Shown here: positions 34,011-44,032 of the stretch, one piece after another | Layout: each line of letters opens with the position of its first letter | How positions within the stretch are numbered: the first letter of the stretch is position 1 | NCBI GenBank assembly: GCA_012838345.1 | Contig: DUPK01000016.1 | Coordinates: forward strand, 49,377 to 113,376 | Source of the DNA: Clostridiales bacterium | GTDB lineage: Bacteria; Bacillota; Clostridia; Oscillospirales; Oscillospiraceae | Direction of reading: 5' to 3' | DNA length: 64,000 nucleotides | The notes under the pieces: model-generated | Database searches by the model: none | What the model saw: only the letters and a program-made list of their open reading frames with translations | What the model was told of the DNA's origin: nothing | Made by a program: the position numbers and the translations under genes

Positions 34011-35558
34011 ATGGCCGACAACTCCCGTTCAAAATACGTTGGAATAAATGTAGCCGCAGGTTTTGCTTCGCAGGTGCTGCTCCTATTGCTCTCGTTTCTC
34101 GGGCGCACGGTGTTTTTGAGGTACTTAAGCATTGATTACCTGGGCGTAAACGGGCTCTACTCTCAAATCCTCACCGTCTTGTCGCTTGCGGAGCTCGGTA
34201 TCGGTAACGTTATGGCCTACAACTTGTATAAGCCGATAGCGGATGGGGACAAGGACAAAATCAGAGCGCTGCTCGGCAGCTATAAAAGGCTGTATTTAAT
34301 AATCGCCGCGGTGATTACGGGCATCGGCCTTGCACTGGTCCCTTTCTTGAAATACATAATACAAAGCGAACTCAGCCAGAGAGAGCTGATAATTTATTAC
34401 CTTATCTTTCTGATTTCGACCTCGGCTTCCTATCTTGCGGCGCACAAGAGCGCCTGCATAAAGGCGCATCAGGAGGTCTATGTAACTAAGAAAATCGACA
34501 TTATTTCGTCCCTGGCCATTCACGCCCTGCAAATCGTACTGATTGTCGCCTTTCGCAACTACACCCTCTACTTGAGTTCACGGGTGCTAAACGCCCTGCT
34601 GAGCAACTTCCTGGTTTCGAGGGCTGTGAAAAAAAGATACCCGAGCCTAATCGGGAAGGGCAAGAAGGCGTCCCTGCCTGACGGGATGATAAACGAAAAC
34701 GTCAAGGCGACGTTTTTATACAAAATCGGCATAACAATTCTGACCAAAACGGACAACATACTGATTTCGGCGATGATAGGCACGGTGTGGGTGGGGTACT
34801 ATTCAAATTACTATATGGTTGTGCTCGCAGTTCAGGCATATGTCAACATTATCATAAGCTCACTCATACCGAGCATAGGCAACCTTAACACGGAAGGGAA
34901 CGCGGAAAAGTCGCGCGGGATTTTTTTCGCCCTGCTGCTCTTTTTTCACTGGTGCGCGGCGTACGGGGGCATTTCCCTCTACCTGTTGTTCGGTGACCTG
35001 ATACCGCTGTGGCTGGGGCCTGAGTATCTTCTCAGGCCGCTGGTAGTCTTAGCCATAGCGCTTAACTTCTATGTCACCAACATGGCAAGCCCCGTCTGGA
35101 TGTTCAGGGAAACTCTGGGGATGTTTACGAGGGTAAAATACCTGATGCTCGAGGCTGCGGTACTGAATATAGTGCTCTCGCTCGTCCTCGGAAAACTGTT
35201 CGGAATGGCGGGAATACTCTTTGCGACAGCGCTGTCCAGGATATTTACGCATATCTGGTACGAGCCGCGGATACTCTTCGGAGAAAAGCTAAAGGGCGGG
35301 CTTTGGCGCTATTGGCGCACCCAGTTTAAGTACATGGTGCTCACGGCGGTTTCCTTTGCCCTTTGCTACCTTATTTCGCTTTACCTGCCGCACAGCTTTT
35401 TCGCCATGGTCGGAAAGGGCTTTGTCTTCATGGCGGTCACGCTCGCTGTTTTTGCGGCGGGCTCGTACCGCAGCGAGGAGTTCTTGCGGCTTTCGGAATA
35501 CGCAAAATACATGCTCGCAAAATTGAGGAGAAGCTGCAAACTGGTTCTGAAGCTGTAA
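34011..35558 (+). CDS. Wzx-type polysaccharide flippase
   Basis: A 515-aa MATE-fold (MOP superfamily) transporter with about 14 hydrophobic helices. Characteristic N-terminal features include 'GFASQVLLLLLSFLGRTVFL' (helix 1; about residues 17-36) and 'LGVNGLYSQIL'. It should flip the finished lipid-linked repeat unit across the membrane to the polymerase. GAGGAGA lies five to ten bases before the ATG. It is the last gene of the long polysaccharide operon. Confidence 0.92.
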   Translation: MADNSRSKYVGINVAAGFASQVLLLLLSFLGRTVFLRYLSIDYLGVNGLYSQILTVLSLAELGIGNVMAYNLYKPIADGDKDKIRALLGSYKRLYLIIAAVITGIGLALVPFLKYIIQSELSQRELIIYYLIFLISTSASYLAAHKSACIKAHQEVYVTKKIDIISSLAIHALQIVLIVAFRNYTLYLSSRVLNALLSNFLVSRAVKKRYPSLIGKGKKASLPDGMINENVKATFLYKIGITILTKTDNILISAMIGTVWVGYYSNYYMVVLAVQAYVNIIISSLIPSIGNLNTEGNAEKSRGIFFALLLFFHWCAAYGGISLYLLFGDLIPLWLGPEYLLRPLVVLAIALNFYVTNMASPVWMFRETLGMFTRVKYLMLEAAVLNIVLSLVLGKLFGMAGILFATALSRIFTHIWYEPRILFGEKLKGGLWRYWRTQFKYMVLTAVSFALCYLISLYLPHSFFAMVGKGFVFMAVTLAVFAAGSYRSEEFLRLSEYAKYMLAKLRRSCKLVLKL

Positions 35559-35611
35559 GTGCGAAGGATTGGCGGCACAATTCGAATAAGGCGCACTTTA
35601 GCCGCTAGGTA

Positions 35612-35640
35612 TTGCCAAAGCCTGATTATTCCTGTACACT
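35612..35640 (+). promoter_or_regulatory. Promoter of the small membrane-protein gene
   Basis: TTGCCA (35612-35617), a 17-bp spacer and TACACT (35635-35640). Five of six bases match the -35 and four of six the -10 consensus, 36 bp before the start codon. Confidence 0.6.
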
Positions 35641-35675
35641 GTAAGAGCAACGAGGTTTAAATCGGGGGTGTTCGG

Positions 35676-35855
35676 GTGCCTGGCGATTACGGTTATTTTG
35701 GAAAGGGCCTTAGCGGGTATGTGCACTATATGCAGGCCGTTGAAGACAGCAATAAAGGCGGCGGAGGGAAGAGACCGCCCTCCGGCGGCGGCTGCCTGAC
35801 TTCCATTATCCTGCTTTTTGTTATCGTTCTTATCATCGTCGTTTTATTGTTTTAA
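35676..35855 (+). CDS. Small single-helix membrane protein (59 aa)
   Basis: A 59-codon frame starting at GTG (35676) with GGGGGTG five bases upstream. The first half is polar and aromatic ('PGDYGYFGKGLSGYVHYM'), then a glycine- and proline-rich linker ('KGGGGKRPPSGGGC') leads to one strongly hydrophobic helix at the C-terminus (about residues 43-59) with no tail. I recall similar unannotated proteins in Oscillospirales but cannot check. It has its own promoter and terminator, so it is a separate unit. The function is unknown. Confidence 0.65.
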   Translation: MPGDYGYFGKGLSGYVHYMQAVEDSNKGGGGKRPPSGGGCLTSIILLFVIVLIIVVLLF

Positions 35856-35940
35856 ACTTCCGCCAATACCCAAATTCAAGCTAAGTGCGGAGCCGCAAAT
35901 CCCATTTTATTCAAAGTGCTCTTCGCCTGCAAATAACAAA

Positions 35941-35978
35941 GCCTGCCGTGGGGATTCCCGGCAGGCTGTTTCATTTTT
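35941..35978. terminator. Bidirectional terminator
   Basis: GCCTGCCG (35941-35948) pairs with CGGCAGGC (35959-35966). On the plus strand it is followed by TGTTTCATTTTTT; on the minus strand by TTTGTTATTTG. It can end both the small membrane-protein gene and the ATPase gene. Confidence 0.85.
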
Positions 35979-36008
35979 TGCGGTTTATGCTTATCTAAGA
36001 CAGATGCC

Positions 36009-38726
36009 TCAGACGCCGGCTTTAGCCGTGCAGTATCTGTTTTTTATAACCTTCGTCAGCTCGCCAAAGACATAAGGCAGGATGCCAAGGCCGGCAATCC
36101 AGTCCCAATCGTGTATGCTCAGCTTTGCAAGTGAGAAGACATCCCGCAGCCCGGGGACGAGCACAATTATCACAAGCAGGAAGAGGCAGCCTATTGTCGC
36201 AAGGTTCAGCCTGGAATTGCTGAAAAAGCCGAGCTTAAAGGCCGTGTGCTTTTCCGAGCGGCAGGTGTATGCGCGCAGTATCTCGCTTATGCACATAGTC
36301 ATCAGGGCATAGGTCCTGCCGAGAACTTCACCGCCGGCAGTCCATCCGATATAGAACGAAATAAGGATTGCCGCCGTCATGACGCTGCTCTGGACAATGA
36401 TGCTGACAAGCATGGACTTGTCGATGATTGTCGCCTTTGGGTCGCGCGGCTTCTGCTGCATGAGCCCCGGCTCCATCTTCTCGGTGCCGAGCGCAAGGGC
36501 GGGAAAGGCGTCGGTCAGGAGATTTACCCAGAGCAGGTGAATCGGCAGCAGCGGTATCGGCCACCCGAGCAGCATGGAAATAAAAATTATGAGAACCTCG
36601 CCGACGTTGCAGGACATGAGGAAGAAGACGAATTTGCGGATGTTGCTGAAAATAACCCTGCCCTCCTCAACCGCGGAGACTATGCTTGCAAAGTTGTCGT
36701 CGGTGATAATCATGTCGGCGCTTTCCTTCGTCACGTCCGTGCCCGTAATACCCATCGCGATGCCTATGTCGGCGTGCTTGAGCGCGGGCGCGTCGTTTAC
36801 GCCGTCACCCGTCATCGCGGCAATATTGCCGTGTTTTTTTATGGCCTGCACAATCCTGACCTTGTGCTCAGGCGAGACTCTGGCGTAGACGTTTACTGTT
36901 TTAACAGCCTCCGCAAAATCTTCGTCGCTGAGCTTGTTGAGCTCCGCGCCGTCCAGCACCTTATCATTTTCCCCGATGATGTCGAGCTGCCTGGCGATTG
37001 CTGCGGCCGTATCCTTATAGTCTCCCGTAATCATGACGACGCGGATGCCCGCCGTTTTGCAGACCTTAACCGCCTCAATCGCCTCGGCGCGGGGCGGGTC
37101 TATCATGCCGACAAGTCCGCAGAAAATAAGGTCACTCTCATACTCCTCCGAAGTCGGACTATCCGAAACCGCTTCGACCTCCCGAAATGCCATGCCGAGC
37201 ACACGCAGCGCCTCGCTTGCCAGTCCGTGGTTTTCTTCGAGCACGGCCTTTTTGCCCTCGTCCGTAATCGGCTCTATGGTCCCGTCGCCGCGCATAATCT
37301 TAGTGCAGCGTTCAATCAGTATGTCCGGCGCGCCCTTGGTGCAGGCTAAAATTAGCTTGCCTCCCGTACTGTGGAAGGTGGTCATCAGCTTGCGCCCGGA
37401 ATCGAAGGGAATCTCGTTTATGCGGGGGTATTTGCTGTTAATTTCCTCACGTCCGATTCCCGCCTTGGCCGCCGCTACAATCATCGCGCCCTCGGTTGGG
37501 TCGCCGATAATCCGCCACTCCTCCGTGGCACCCTCAGTCAAATGCTCGAGCCGCGCGTCGTTGCAAAGCGCCTGGATCTCCAAAAGGCGGCGTAGGGCCT
37601 GCTCCTCTTCTAAATTGAGGAGCTTTTCGCCCTCGTACATCCTGCCGAAGGGCTTGTATCCCTCGCCCTCGACGCTGATTTCCCTGCCGGGTATATACAT
37701 TTTTACTATGGTCATCTGGTTCTGAGTAAGCGTACCCGTCTTGTCGGAGCAGATGACCGTCGTGCCGCCGAGCGTTTCGACAGCGTGCAGCTTTTTCATT
37801 ATCGCGTTTCTCTTAACAAGGCGCTGCATGCCGATGGCAAGCACGATTGTGACGACGGCGGGCAGCCCTTCGGGAATCGCGGCGACGGCGAGGCTTATTG
37901 CTGTCATAAACATCTGGAGGATTTCTTCGCCGCGCGCAAGGCCGAGCACAAACACGAGCGCGCAGATAACAAGGCAGCCGGTTCCGAGGAGTTTGCCCAT
38001 GTGCTTGAGCTTCTTCTGTAAGGGCGTATCCTCCTCTTCCGCCTCCTGAATCATCGCCGCAATACCGCCGATAACGGTATTCATACCCGTTTTGGTGACG
38101 ACTCCCAAGCCTCTGCCGTAGGTTATGACGGTGCCCATAAAGCCTGAGTTAATCTGGTCGCCGAGCGCAACCTCGCCTTCGAGCGCAGCCCCGGCATGCT
38201 TTTCAACTGGCACGGATTCGCCCGTGAGCGCGGCTTCCTCGACTTTCAGGTTAACGGTACTTATAAGCCTTAAATCCGCCGGCATATAGTCGCCCGTCTC
38301 CAGAATGACCACGTCGCCCGGCACGAGCTCCCGGGATGGAATGGTCAAGGTCTCCCCGTCCCGCAAAACCTTGGCGTTAGGCGCCGACATCTTTTTAAGC
38401 GCCTCGAGCGCTTTTGAGGCCCTGTACTCCTGAAACACGCCGAGACAGGCGTTTATGATGACTATTGCGATGATAATCAGGGAGTCCGTTATCTCGCTTA
38501 AAAAAATAGAGATGACGCTTGCAATCAGCAGGATTATGACCATGTAATCCTTCAGCTGCTCAAGAAACATCTGAAGTATGCCCGGCCCCTTCTTTTGCGC
38601 AAGCTCGTTCGGCCCGTACTTATCAAGCCGGGCCTTTGCCTCCTGTGAGCTCAGCCCACGCTTAGGGTCGGCGCTCAGCTCGCTGAAGACCTCGTCGATG
38701 CTTTTCTGATACCAGGGTGCTTCCAA
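36009..38726 (-). CDS. P-type cation ATPase (Ca2+-type, P2)
   Basis: A 905-aa P2-type ATPase. Visible are the actuator 'TGES', phosphorylation site D328 in 'DKTGTLT', ATP-binding 'KGAPD', hinge '[11 protein letters not shown]' and, in the membrane helices, 'IPEGLPAVV' plus '[13 protein letters not shown]'. These cation-coordinating residues fit Ca2+-transporting bacterial enzymes of the SERCA/LMCA1 group. It should extrude Ca2+ (or perhaps Mn2+) from the cell. The start is a TTG (38726) preceded by AAAGGA about ten bases upstream. It stands alone between oppositely oriented units. Long open frames on its plus strand (for example 36246-37349) are codon-composition shadows. Confidence 0.93.
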   Translation of the reverse strand: MEAPWYQKSIDEVFSELSADPKRGLSSQEAKARLDKYGPNELAQKKGPGILQMFLEQLKDYMVIILLIASVISIFLSEITDSLIIIAIVIINACLGVFQEYRASKALEALKKMSAPNAKVLRDGETLTIPSRELVPGDVVILETGDYMPADLRLISTVNLKVEEAALTGESVPVEKHAGAALEGEVALGDQINSGFMGTVITYGRGLGVVTKTGMNTVIGGIAAMIQEAEEEDTPLQKKLKHMGKLLGTGCLVICALVFVLGLARGEEILQMFMTAISLAVAAIPEGLPAVVTIVLAIGMQRLVKRNAIMKKLHAVETLGGTTVICSDKTGTLTQNQMTIVKMYIPGREISVEGEGYKPFGRMYEGEKLLNLEEEQALRRLLEIQALCNDARLEHLTEGATEEWRIIGDPTEGAMIVAAAKAGIGREEINSKYPRINEIPFDSGRKLMTTFHSTGGKLILACTKGAPDILIERCTKIMRGDGTIEPITDEGKKAVLEENHGLASEALRVLGMAFREVEAVSDSPTSEEYESDLIFCGLVGMIDPPRAEAIEAVKVCKTAGIRVVMITGDYKDTAAAIARQLDIIGENDKVLDGAELNKLSDEDFAEAVKTVNVYARVSPEHKVRIVQAIKKHGNIAAMTGDGVNDAPALKHADIGIAMGITGTDVTKESADMIITDDNFASIVSAVEEGRVIFSNIRKFVFFLMSCNVGEVLIIFISMLLGWPIPLLPIHLLWVNLLTDAFPALALGTEKMEPGLMQQKPRDPKATIIDKSMLVSIIVQSSVMTAAILISFYIGWTAGGEVLGRTYALMTMCISEILRAYTCRSEKHTAFKLGFFSNSRLNLATIGCLFLLVIIVLVPGLRDVFSLAKLSIHDWDWIAGLGILPYVFGELTKVIKNRYCTAKAGV

Positions 38727-39048
38727 CAGTGCTCAGTCCTTTCCGCCGCTTGTGAATAAAAGTAAGGCGCAATGTCATCCTAGATAGGAACAGATGTTTT
38801 CATATGCGTTTTCATACATATTTTGCGCTTTTTAGTAAAAAGAAAGCCGCATAGTCTGCCAGGTCTTTGCAATTTCTTCAATATTTATTCCACTGTTTTG
38901 CAGACAAGACCACGGAAAAATTGTAATAAATACGGATGTTTTTGTAATATCAGATTTTAGGGCAAGCTTAAATCCCCTGGGGGAGCTTGCGGACTATGAT
39001 TTCTTGTGTTTAGCTTAAAACAAATAAACTGTGCAGCCGGGGAAAGCG
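38727..39048. other. Intergenic region between ATPase and importer operon
   Basis: A 322-bp region between divergent genes. It has a weak plus-strand promoter candidate (TTGTAA 38921-38926, 18-bp spacer, TAATAT 38945-38950). The sequence TTGTAATA occurs at 38921-38928 and again at 38942-38949, two helical turns apart. A strong hairpin, GCAAGCT (38962-38968) with AGCTTGC (38984-38990), lies in the probable leader without a T run. The function of these is unknown; metal-dependent control is a reasonable idea. Confidence 0.4.
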
Positions 39049-39999
39049 ATGAGTATAAGAAAATATATAATCAAAAAAATCGTCATATCGGTCTTGGTGC
39101 TGTTAGGAGTGTCTCTGCTCACCTTTATTATGGGCAGGCTCGCCCCCGGCGACCCCATTGATACCGTCCTCGGCGGGATAAACAGCCCGAGCGAGGCAGA
39201 GATTGCCGCCGCTCGCAAGTACCTCGGGCTGGATGAGCCGCTTCCCGTCCAGTACTTGAAGTGGCTCTGGCATATTCTAAAGGGCGATTTCGGCGTTTCA
39301 TACCAGAGCGGGCAGCAGGTTTCAAGGGAGCTTGCCGTCCGCCTTCCGCAGACAATGTTTCTGACCCTCGGTTCGATTATCGTCATGCTTATTGTCGCCT
39401 TTCCCCTCGGAATCGCCTCAGCCCTTAATTACAACGGCCCTCTGGATTACCTCTTCCGCTTTGTTAACGTGCTTATCATTTCCGTTCCCTCGTTTTGCAT
39501 CGGCATACTGCTGGTGCTCCTTTTGGGGGTAAAATACAGGCTGCTGCCGACGATGGGCAGCGGAAGCATAAGGCACCTGATAATGCCCTCGCTTGCGATA
39601 GGGCTGGGGAGCGGGGCGGGGCTGTCCAGGCTTATCCGCAGCCAGATTTTAAAGCATATGGAGGCTGAGCATGTGGCGGCGGCCCGGGTCTTCGGTGTAA
39701 AGGCTTCGACTTTACTTAAAAACCACGTGCTTAAAAACGCCATCGCGCCCATTATAACCAATATTGGCCTGATTATTGGCGCCATGCTCGGGGGCTCGGC
39801 GATAATCGAGACCCTGTTTTCCTGGCCGGGCGCCGGAAGCTACGTCGTTTCGGCGATTTACTCGAGGGACTATCCGGTCATTCAGGCCTATGCCCTTATT
39901 ATGGCATGTATTTACATCGTAATCAATGTGTTTATTGAATTGTCTTATTGTATCACCATGCCCTCGCTTTTTATGCCTGGAGGTACCGATGAAAACTAG
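39049..39999 (+). CDS. Nickel/peptide ABC importer permease (NikB/DppB-like)
   Basis: A 316-aa permease with about six helices. The start 'IRKYIIKKIVISVLVLLGVS' and the 'RLAPGDPID' segment are typical of NikB/DppB/OppB, and the cytoplasmic EAA loop is seen at 'EHVAAARVFGVKASTLLKNH'. It forms the transmembrane pore with the next gene. The ATG at 39049 has GGGGAAAG five bases upstream and is preferred to the GTG six codons earlier. First gene of a complete five-component importer. Peptide versus nickel versus metallophore cargo is not decided by permease sequence. Confidence 0.92.
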   Translation: MSIRKYIIKKIVISVLVLLGVSLLTFIMGRLAPGDPIDTVLGGINSPSEAEIAAARKYLGLDEPLPVQYLKWLWHILKGDFGVSYQSGQQVSRELAVRLPQTMFLTLGSIIVMLIVAFPLGIASALNYNGPLDYLFRFVNVLIISVPSFCIGILLVLLLGVKYRLLPTMGSGSIRHLIMPSLAIGLGSGAGLSRLIRSQILKHMEAEHVAAARVFGVKASTLLKNHVLKNAIAPIITNIGLIIGAMLGGSAIIETLFSWPGAGSYVVSAIYSRDYPVIQAYALIMACIYIVINVFIELSYCITMPSLFMPGGTDEN

Positions 40000-40807
40000 A
40001 AAAAGACTTCCGTTCACGATAATAATTGGCGCTGTATTGGCCGCTTTGCTTATCATAGCCGTTGCCCTGGCCCCGCTGATTGCGCCGAACAATCCTACGA
40101 GAGTGAATATGGCGCTGGCGCATGAAGGGCCGAGCGAGCAGTTCCCGCTCGGAACCGATCAGCTCGGGCGCTGCGTGCTCTCAAGGCTGCTCTACGGCGG
40201 CAGAACCTCGCTCGGAGTGACCTGCCTTGTGCTGCTTATCACCCTGCTAATCGGGACGGTCATCGGGACGGTATCCGGCCTTTTTGCCGGCAGGTGGCCT
40301 GATAAGTTCCTTACAGCGGTCTGCGAAGTTGTGCTGGCCTTTCCCGGCCTTGTGCTCGCCCTTGTAATATCCGGGCTTCTGGGGCCCGGGATACTCAAGG
40401 TCATGCTCGCGATAGCTCTGGTCTCCTGGGCAAAGTACGCAAGGGTTGTGAGAAGCCTTGTCATAGGCATCCGCAAGGCAGACTATATGAAGGCGGCAAG
40501 GGTGGCAGGCGCGTCGACTTTTCGCCTTGTAACAAGGCACATCCTTCCGAACATAGGCGGCGCGCTCGGCACCTTAGTCGTGACCGATTTGGGCTCGACA
40601 ATTCTGAGATTTGCAGGACTATCGTTTATCGGCCTCGGAGCTCAGCCGCCGAAACCCGAATGGGGGATGATGATTAATGACGCAAGGCTCCATATAAACT
40701 CAAACCCCATGCTCATCATATACCCCATTCTTGCGGTAACCCTTTCCGTGCTGGCCTTCCATCTTTTAAGCGACGGGCTGCGCGACAGGCTCGACAGCAA
40801 GGCATAA
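39989..40807 (+). CDS. Nickel/peptide ABC importer permease (NikC/DppC-like)
   Basis: A 272-aa permease with an N-terminal anchoring helix and the DppC-type signature 'FPLGTDQLGRCVLSRLLYGGRTS', followed by an EAA-like loop 'YMKAARVAGASTFRLVTRH'. The ATG at 39989 has GGAGGT directly upstream and overlaps the end of the first permease gene by 11 bases. It should pair with the NikB-like protein in the membrane. Confidence 0.92.
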   Translation: MKTRKRLPFTIIIGAVLAALLIIAVALAPLIAPNNPTRVNMALAHEGPSEQFPLGTDQLGRCVLSRLLYGGRTSLGVTCLVLLITLLIGTVIGTVSGLFAGRWPDKFLTAVCEVVLAFPGLVLALVISGLLGPGILKVMLAIALVSWAKYARVVRSLVIGIRKADYMKAARVAGASTFRLVTRHILPNIGGALGTLVVTDLGSTILRFAGLSFIGLGAQPPKPEWGMMINDARLHINSNPMLIIYPILAVTLSVLAFHLLSDGLRDRLDSKA

Positions 40808-40823
40808 AAACGGAGTAAAGGCT

Positions 40824-41582
40824 ATGGATTTTTTGGTTGTCAGTAATTTAAGCGTTTTTTACTCGGGTGCCGCCGTGGTAAAGGACCTGAGCTTTACCCT
40901 CAGGGAAGGCGAGACACTGGGGATCGCGGGGGAGAGCGGCTGCGGGAAGAGCACCGTCGCAAAGGCGATATTAGGCATGCTCCCGAGAAACGCACATGTT
41001 TCGGGCTCGATAAGGTATAAAGGCCGGGAGCTTGTCGGGCTTAGGGAAAGGGAATTTGCAAAGTTGCGCGGCAGAGAGATTTCGATGGTCTTTCAGGACC
41101 CGTCGGCGGCTCTCAATCCCGTTAGAAAGATAAGGCATCAGTTTTATGACATCTTCGGAGCCGGACGGAAAGACAGAAATGCGGCGGACGCTGAGGTTGT
41201 ACACTTTCTGACCCATGCCCATATAAAAAACCCCGAAGAGATAATGGACAGATACCCGACAGCGCTAAGCGGCGGCATGAAGCAGCGAGTGGTGATAGCC
41301 ATGGCAATCAGCAAGATGCCCCGGCTCCTGATTGCCGACGAGCCGACCTCTGCTCTCGACGCGGGGATTCGCCTTCAGATTATCGAGGAGCTTCAGGCTC
41401 TCAATGAGCGGCTGGGCTTCGGGATGATATATATTTCGCATAACCTGGCCGAGCTTTCTAAGGTCTCGGATTCGATAATGGTTATGAAAAACGGCTCCGT
41501 AATCGAACACAGGAGCACGCGTGAGCTTTTTGCAGCGCCTAAAGAGGAGTACACAAGGCAGCTTATCGCCGCCACGGAATGA
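40824..41582 (+). CDS. ABC importer ATPase (NikD/DppD-like)
   Basis: A 252-aa ATPase with Walker A 'GESGCGKST' (about residues 37-45), signature 'ALSGGMKQR', Walker B 'LLIADEPTSALD' and H-loop 'YISHN'. NikD/DppD-like subunits work as a pair with the next gene's product. The usual C-terminal oligopeptide-type extension, including the iron-sulfur-binding cysteines seen in some DppD/OppD proteins, is not present. It lies 16 bases after the second permease. Confidence 0.92.
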   Translation: MDFLVVSNLSVFYSGAAVVKDLSFTLREGETLGIAGESGCGKSTVAKAILGMLPRNAHVSGSIRYKGRELVGLREREFAKLRGREISMVFQDPSAALNPVRKIRHQFYDIFGAGRKDRNAADAEVVHFLTHAHIKNPEEIMDRYPTALSGGMKQRVVIAMAISKMPRLLIADEPTSALDAGIRLQIIEELQALNERLGFGMIYISHNLAELSKVSDSIMVMKNGSVIEHRSTRELFAAPKEEYTRQLIAATE

Positions 41583-41653
41583 AAAAGAAAGCCCCGTCAT
41601 CAAATTGCCGGCTTATGATTCCGCATTTTACAGAGAAAGGGGGGATGGCCGAT

Positions 41654-42439
41654 ATGGACGCCCTGCTTGAGGTAAGAAACCTTACAAAGCTGTTTCCGAA
41701 GAAGCCCTTTCTGTTTGCACCCGATAAAAGAAGCATGTTCGCGGCGGTGGAGGACGTGTCCTTTTCCCTGCAACGGGGCGAAGCGCTCGGGCTCGTCGGC
41801 GAGAGCGGCTGCGGGAAGACGACCATAGCAAATCTTATTTTAAAGCTCCTTTCGCCCGACAGGGGCGAGATAATCTTCGACGGAGAGGATATAACGCAGC
41901 TTAAAGCACACAGGGAGATTCTCCCTGTAAGGCGTAAAATGCAGGCGGTGTTTCAAAACAGCGGCTCTTCGCTCGACCCGCATATGACGCTTGGAAAAAT
42001 AATAACCGAGCCGCTTAAAAACTTCGGCCTCCCCATAAAGGGCAAGGCGGAGCAGTACCTGGAGCTTGTCAGCCTTCCGCCCGACTGGGTCTCGCGGAAA
42101 CCGCACCAGCTATCCGGAGGGCAGCGCCAGCGCGTTTCCATAGCCCGTGCGATGGTACTTAAACCCAAGCTGCTGATTCTGGACGAGCCCACGTCGAATC
42201 TTGATGTGCTTACCGCCTCGCAGATACTTGCTCTTTTGCGCCACCTCTTTGAAGAGCATGAGACGGCCGTCCTCTTCATATCCCACGACATCGCCGCCGT
42301 CGACAAGCTGTGCAGGAGAAAGGCGGTAATGAAGGACGGCAGGATAATCGAAACCCTGTCTAGCCTCAGTCTTGAGGAGGCAAGCCATCCATACACGAAA
42401 AAGCTGATTGAATCCAAACTGTCTATCGACAAATCATAA
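41654..42439 (+). CDS. ABC importer ATPase (NikE/DppF-like)
   Basis: A 261-aa ATPase with Walker A 'GESGCGKTT', signature 'QLSGGQRQR', Walker B 'LLILDEPTSNLD' and 'FISHD'. The ATG at 41654 is preferred because AAGGGGGG lies about ten bases upstream; in-frame ATGs exist at 41645 and, as an ATGA overlap with the previous stop, at 41579, but lack suitable ribosome binding sites. It pairs with the NikD-like subunit to power the importer. Confidence 0.9.
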   Translation: MDALLEVRNLTKLFPKKPFLFAPDKRSMFAAVEDVSFSLQRGEALGLVGESGCGKTTIANLILKLLSPDRGEIIFDGEDITQLKAHREILPVRRKMQAVFQNSGSSLDPHMTLGKIITEPLKNFGLPIKGKAEQYLELVSLPPDWVSRKPHQLSGGQRQRVSIARAMVLKPKLLILDEPTSNLDVLTASQILALLRHLFEEHETAVLFISHDIAAVDKLCRRKAVMKDGRIIETLSSLSLEEASHPYTKKLIESKLSIDKS

Positions 42440-42451
42440 AGGAGAGCGAAA

Positions 42452-44032
42452 ATGAGAAGAAAGATTTCACTTATCCTAGTCTTATTAATGCTGTTTGCAC
42501 TTGCGGCCTGCGCCAAGACCGAAGCGCCGCAGCAGAGTGCGCAGCCAAGCCCGACGGAGAGAGTAGAAAAAGAGATAACCATTGCGGCAGGCCGCAGCTT
42601 CTATCAGGGGCCGACGACCAACATTTTCGTGCACGGGAGCACGAACGTCTGGCAGGCACTCGTCATGCTCGACGAGAATATGGGACCTGAAATGAAACTC
42701 GCAGAATCCGCCACACAGTCCGAGGACGGGCTTACCTGGACGATTAGGCTGCGCCCGGGCATTACCTTCCACGACGGCAGCAGGCTCACAAGCGAAGTTG
42801 CCGTATTCAATCTTGACCGGCTATATCGCTGGAACAGCGGCTCAAAGTCCTACGATTCGGAATTTGAAAAAGACAGCGAGTATGGCAAAATCGTGGATAT
42901 GAGCGTTGTTGACGAGCAGACCTTCACAGTCACCCACGAAAAGCCGATTCCCGACTTTGACCTCCGACTTGCCTACGAAAACAGCGCGATGTTCGCGCTT
43001 TCCTCGTTCGACGAAAACAAGGCCATAACCTTCCCCTACGGTACGGGTCCCTACAAGTACGACTCGTATGACGAGGTTACGCAGGCGCTTACCCTTGTTA
43101 AGTTCGATGAGTACTGGGAGGGAGAGCCAAAGCTCGACAAAGTGGTGTTCAGGAACATAGCCGACGCGACGGCCCGCCTTTCCGCGCTTCGAAGCGGCGA
43201 GGTTCAGGTAATATCTGACGTCGGCGGAATAATGCCCCAGCAGGCGGCGACCGTACTCGCAGACGAGGGCCTCATCATGAAGCAGCGCCTTGTCAGCACG
43301 GTGCACTACTACGCCCTAAACACGAATGAGGGCAGGCTCTTTAGCGACGTCAACATGCGCAAAGCGCTGAGCCTCAGCATCGACCGCAAAACAATCGTCG
43401 ACAAGCTGCTTCTCGGCTACGGCGAGCCGGCGATAAGCGTTTTGAGCTCCGCAGGCGCCGACTGGGTAATCGACTGCGGCTACAGCTTTGACCCAGTAAA
43501 GGCCAAGGCCCTGAAAGAGGAGGCCGTCGGGGAGGGCGAGGTTTCCTGTACGATACTTCTAAACTCCGCCCTGCTCGGGCGCTGGCCCTATCAGGATACC
43601 GCCTCCATGATTCAGGCCCAGCTTGGGGAGATTGGCATTAACGCTAAGATTGAGACCGTGGACGGCGCGACCTGGAACAGCAGGCTCAAGGAGGGCTCCT
43701 ACGACATCGCGCCGCAGCCCTTCACGGTTTCCGCCGGGGAGCCGAATTATTTCTTCGTGCGGAATATTGAAAGCCGCGGAGCTAACAATGTCGCGCGCAG
43801 CTACGGAATCAGCGACCCTGTTCTGGACGAGCTGATTGAGAAGGTCGCGGTGGAGCCGGACAAGTCTGAGCGCCAGAATCTCTACAAGACGATTCAGGGG
43901 CTCGTCAAGGAGAACGAGTACATTATCCCCCTGTGGTACGATGTGACGCTCTATGCCATGAAGAAAAACGTCCAGAACTTTAACCTCGATGTCATCTTCT
44001 GCCCGAATCTGTTTGAAGTGGAACTTGCGTAA
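42452..44032 (+). CDS. Substrate-binding lipoprotein (NikA/DppA family)
   Basis: A 526-aa SBP_bac_5-type binding protein. A signal sequence ends in the lipobox 'LAAC' at residues 17-20. The mature part starts with an acidic, alanine- and glutamate-rich stretch, then 'FYQGPTTNIFVHGSTNVWQAL' is a NikA-like opening. Family members bind nickel (often with histidine or an opine-like chelator) or peptides. The exact ligand is not decided here. It follows the second ATPase by 12 bases, and the stop is immediately followed by the methyltransferase. Confidence 0.9.
   Translation: MRRKISLILVLLMLFALAACAKTEAPQQSAQPSPTERVEKEITIAAGRSFYQGPTTNIFVHGSTNVWQALVMLDENMGPEMKLAESATQSEDGLTWTIRLRPGITFHDGSRLTSEVAVFNLDRLYRWNSGSKSYDSEFEKDSEYGKIVDMSVVDEQTFTVTHEKPIPDFDLRLAYENSAMFALSSFDENKAITFPYGTGPYKYDSYDEVTQALTLVKFDEYWEGEPKLDKVVFRNIADATARLSALRSGEVQVISDVGGIMPQQAATVLADEGLIMKQRLVSTVHYYALNTNEGRLFSDVNMRKALSLSIDRKTIVDKLLLGYGEPAISVLSSAGADWVIDCGYSFDPVKAKALKEEAVGEGEVSCTILLNSALLGRWPYQDTASMIQAQLGEIGINAKIETVDGATWNSRLKEGSYDIAPQPFTVSAGEPNYFFVRNIESRGANNVARSYGISDPVLDELIEKVAVEPDKSERQNLYKTIQGLVKENEYIIPLWYDVTLYAMKKNVQNFNLDVIFCPNLFEVELA

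Noticed and set aside
36246..37349. 367-codon open frame on the plus strand opposite the cation ATPase
   Set aside because: It lies fully inside the ATPase gene, has no ribosome binding site and a composition (His, Arg, Asp rich) typical of antisense shadows.
38962..38990. Metal riboswitch before the importer operon
   Set aside because: Only one hairpin is evident and I could not match the conserved core of the NiCo or cobalamin classes; recorded as a hairpin only.
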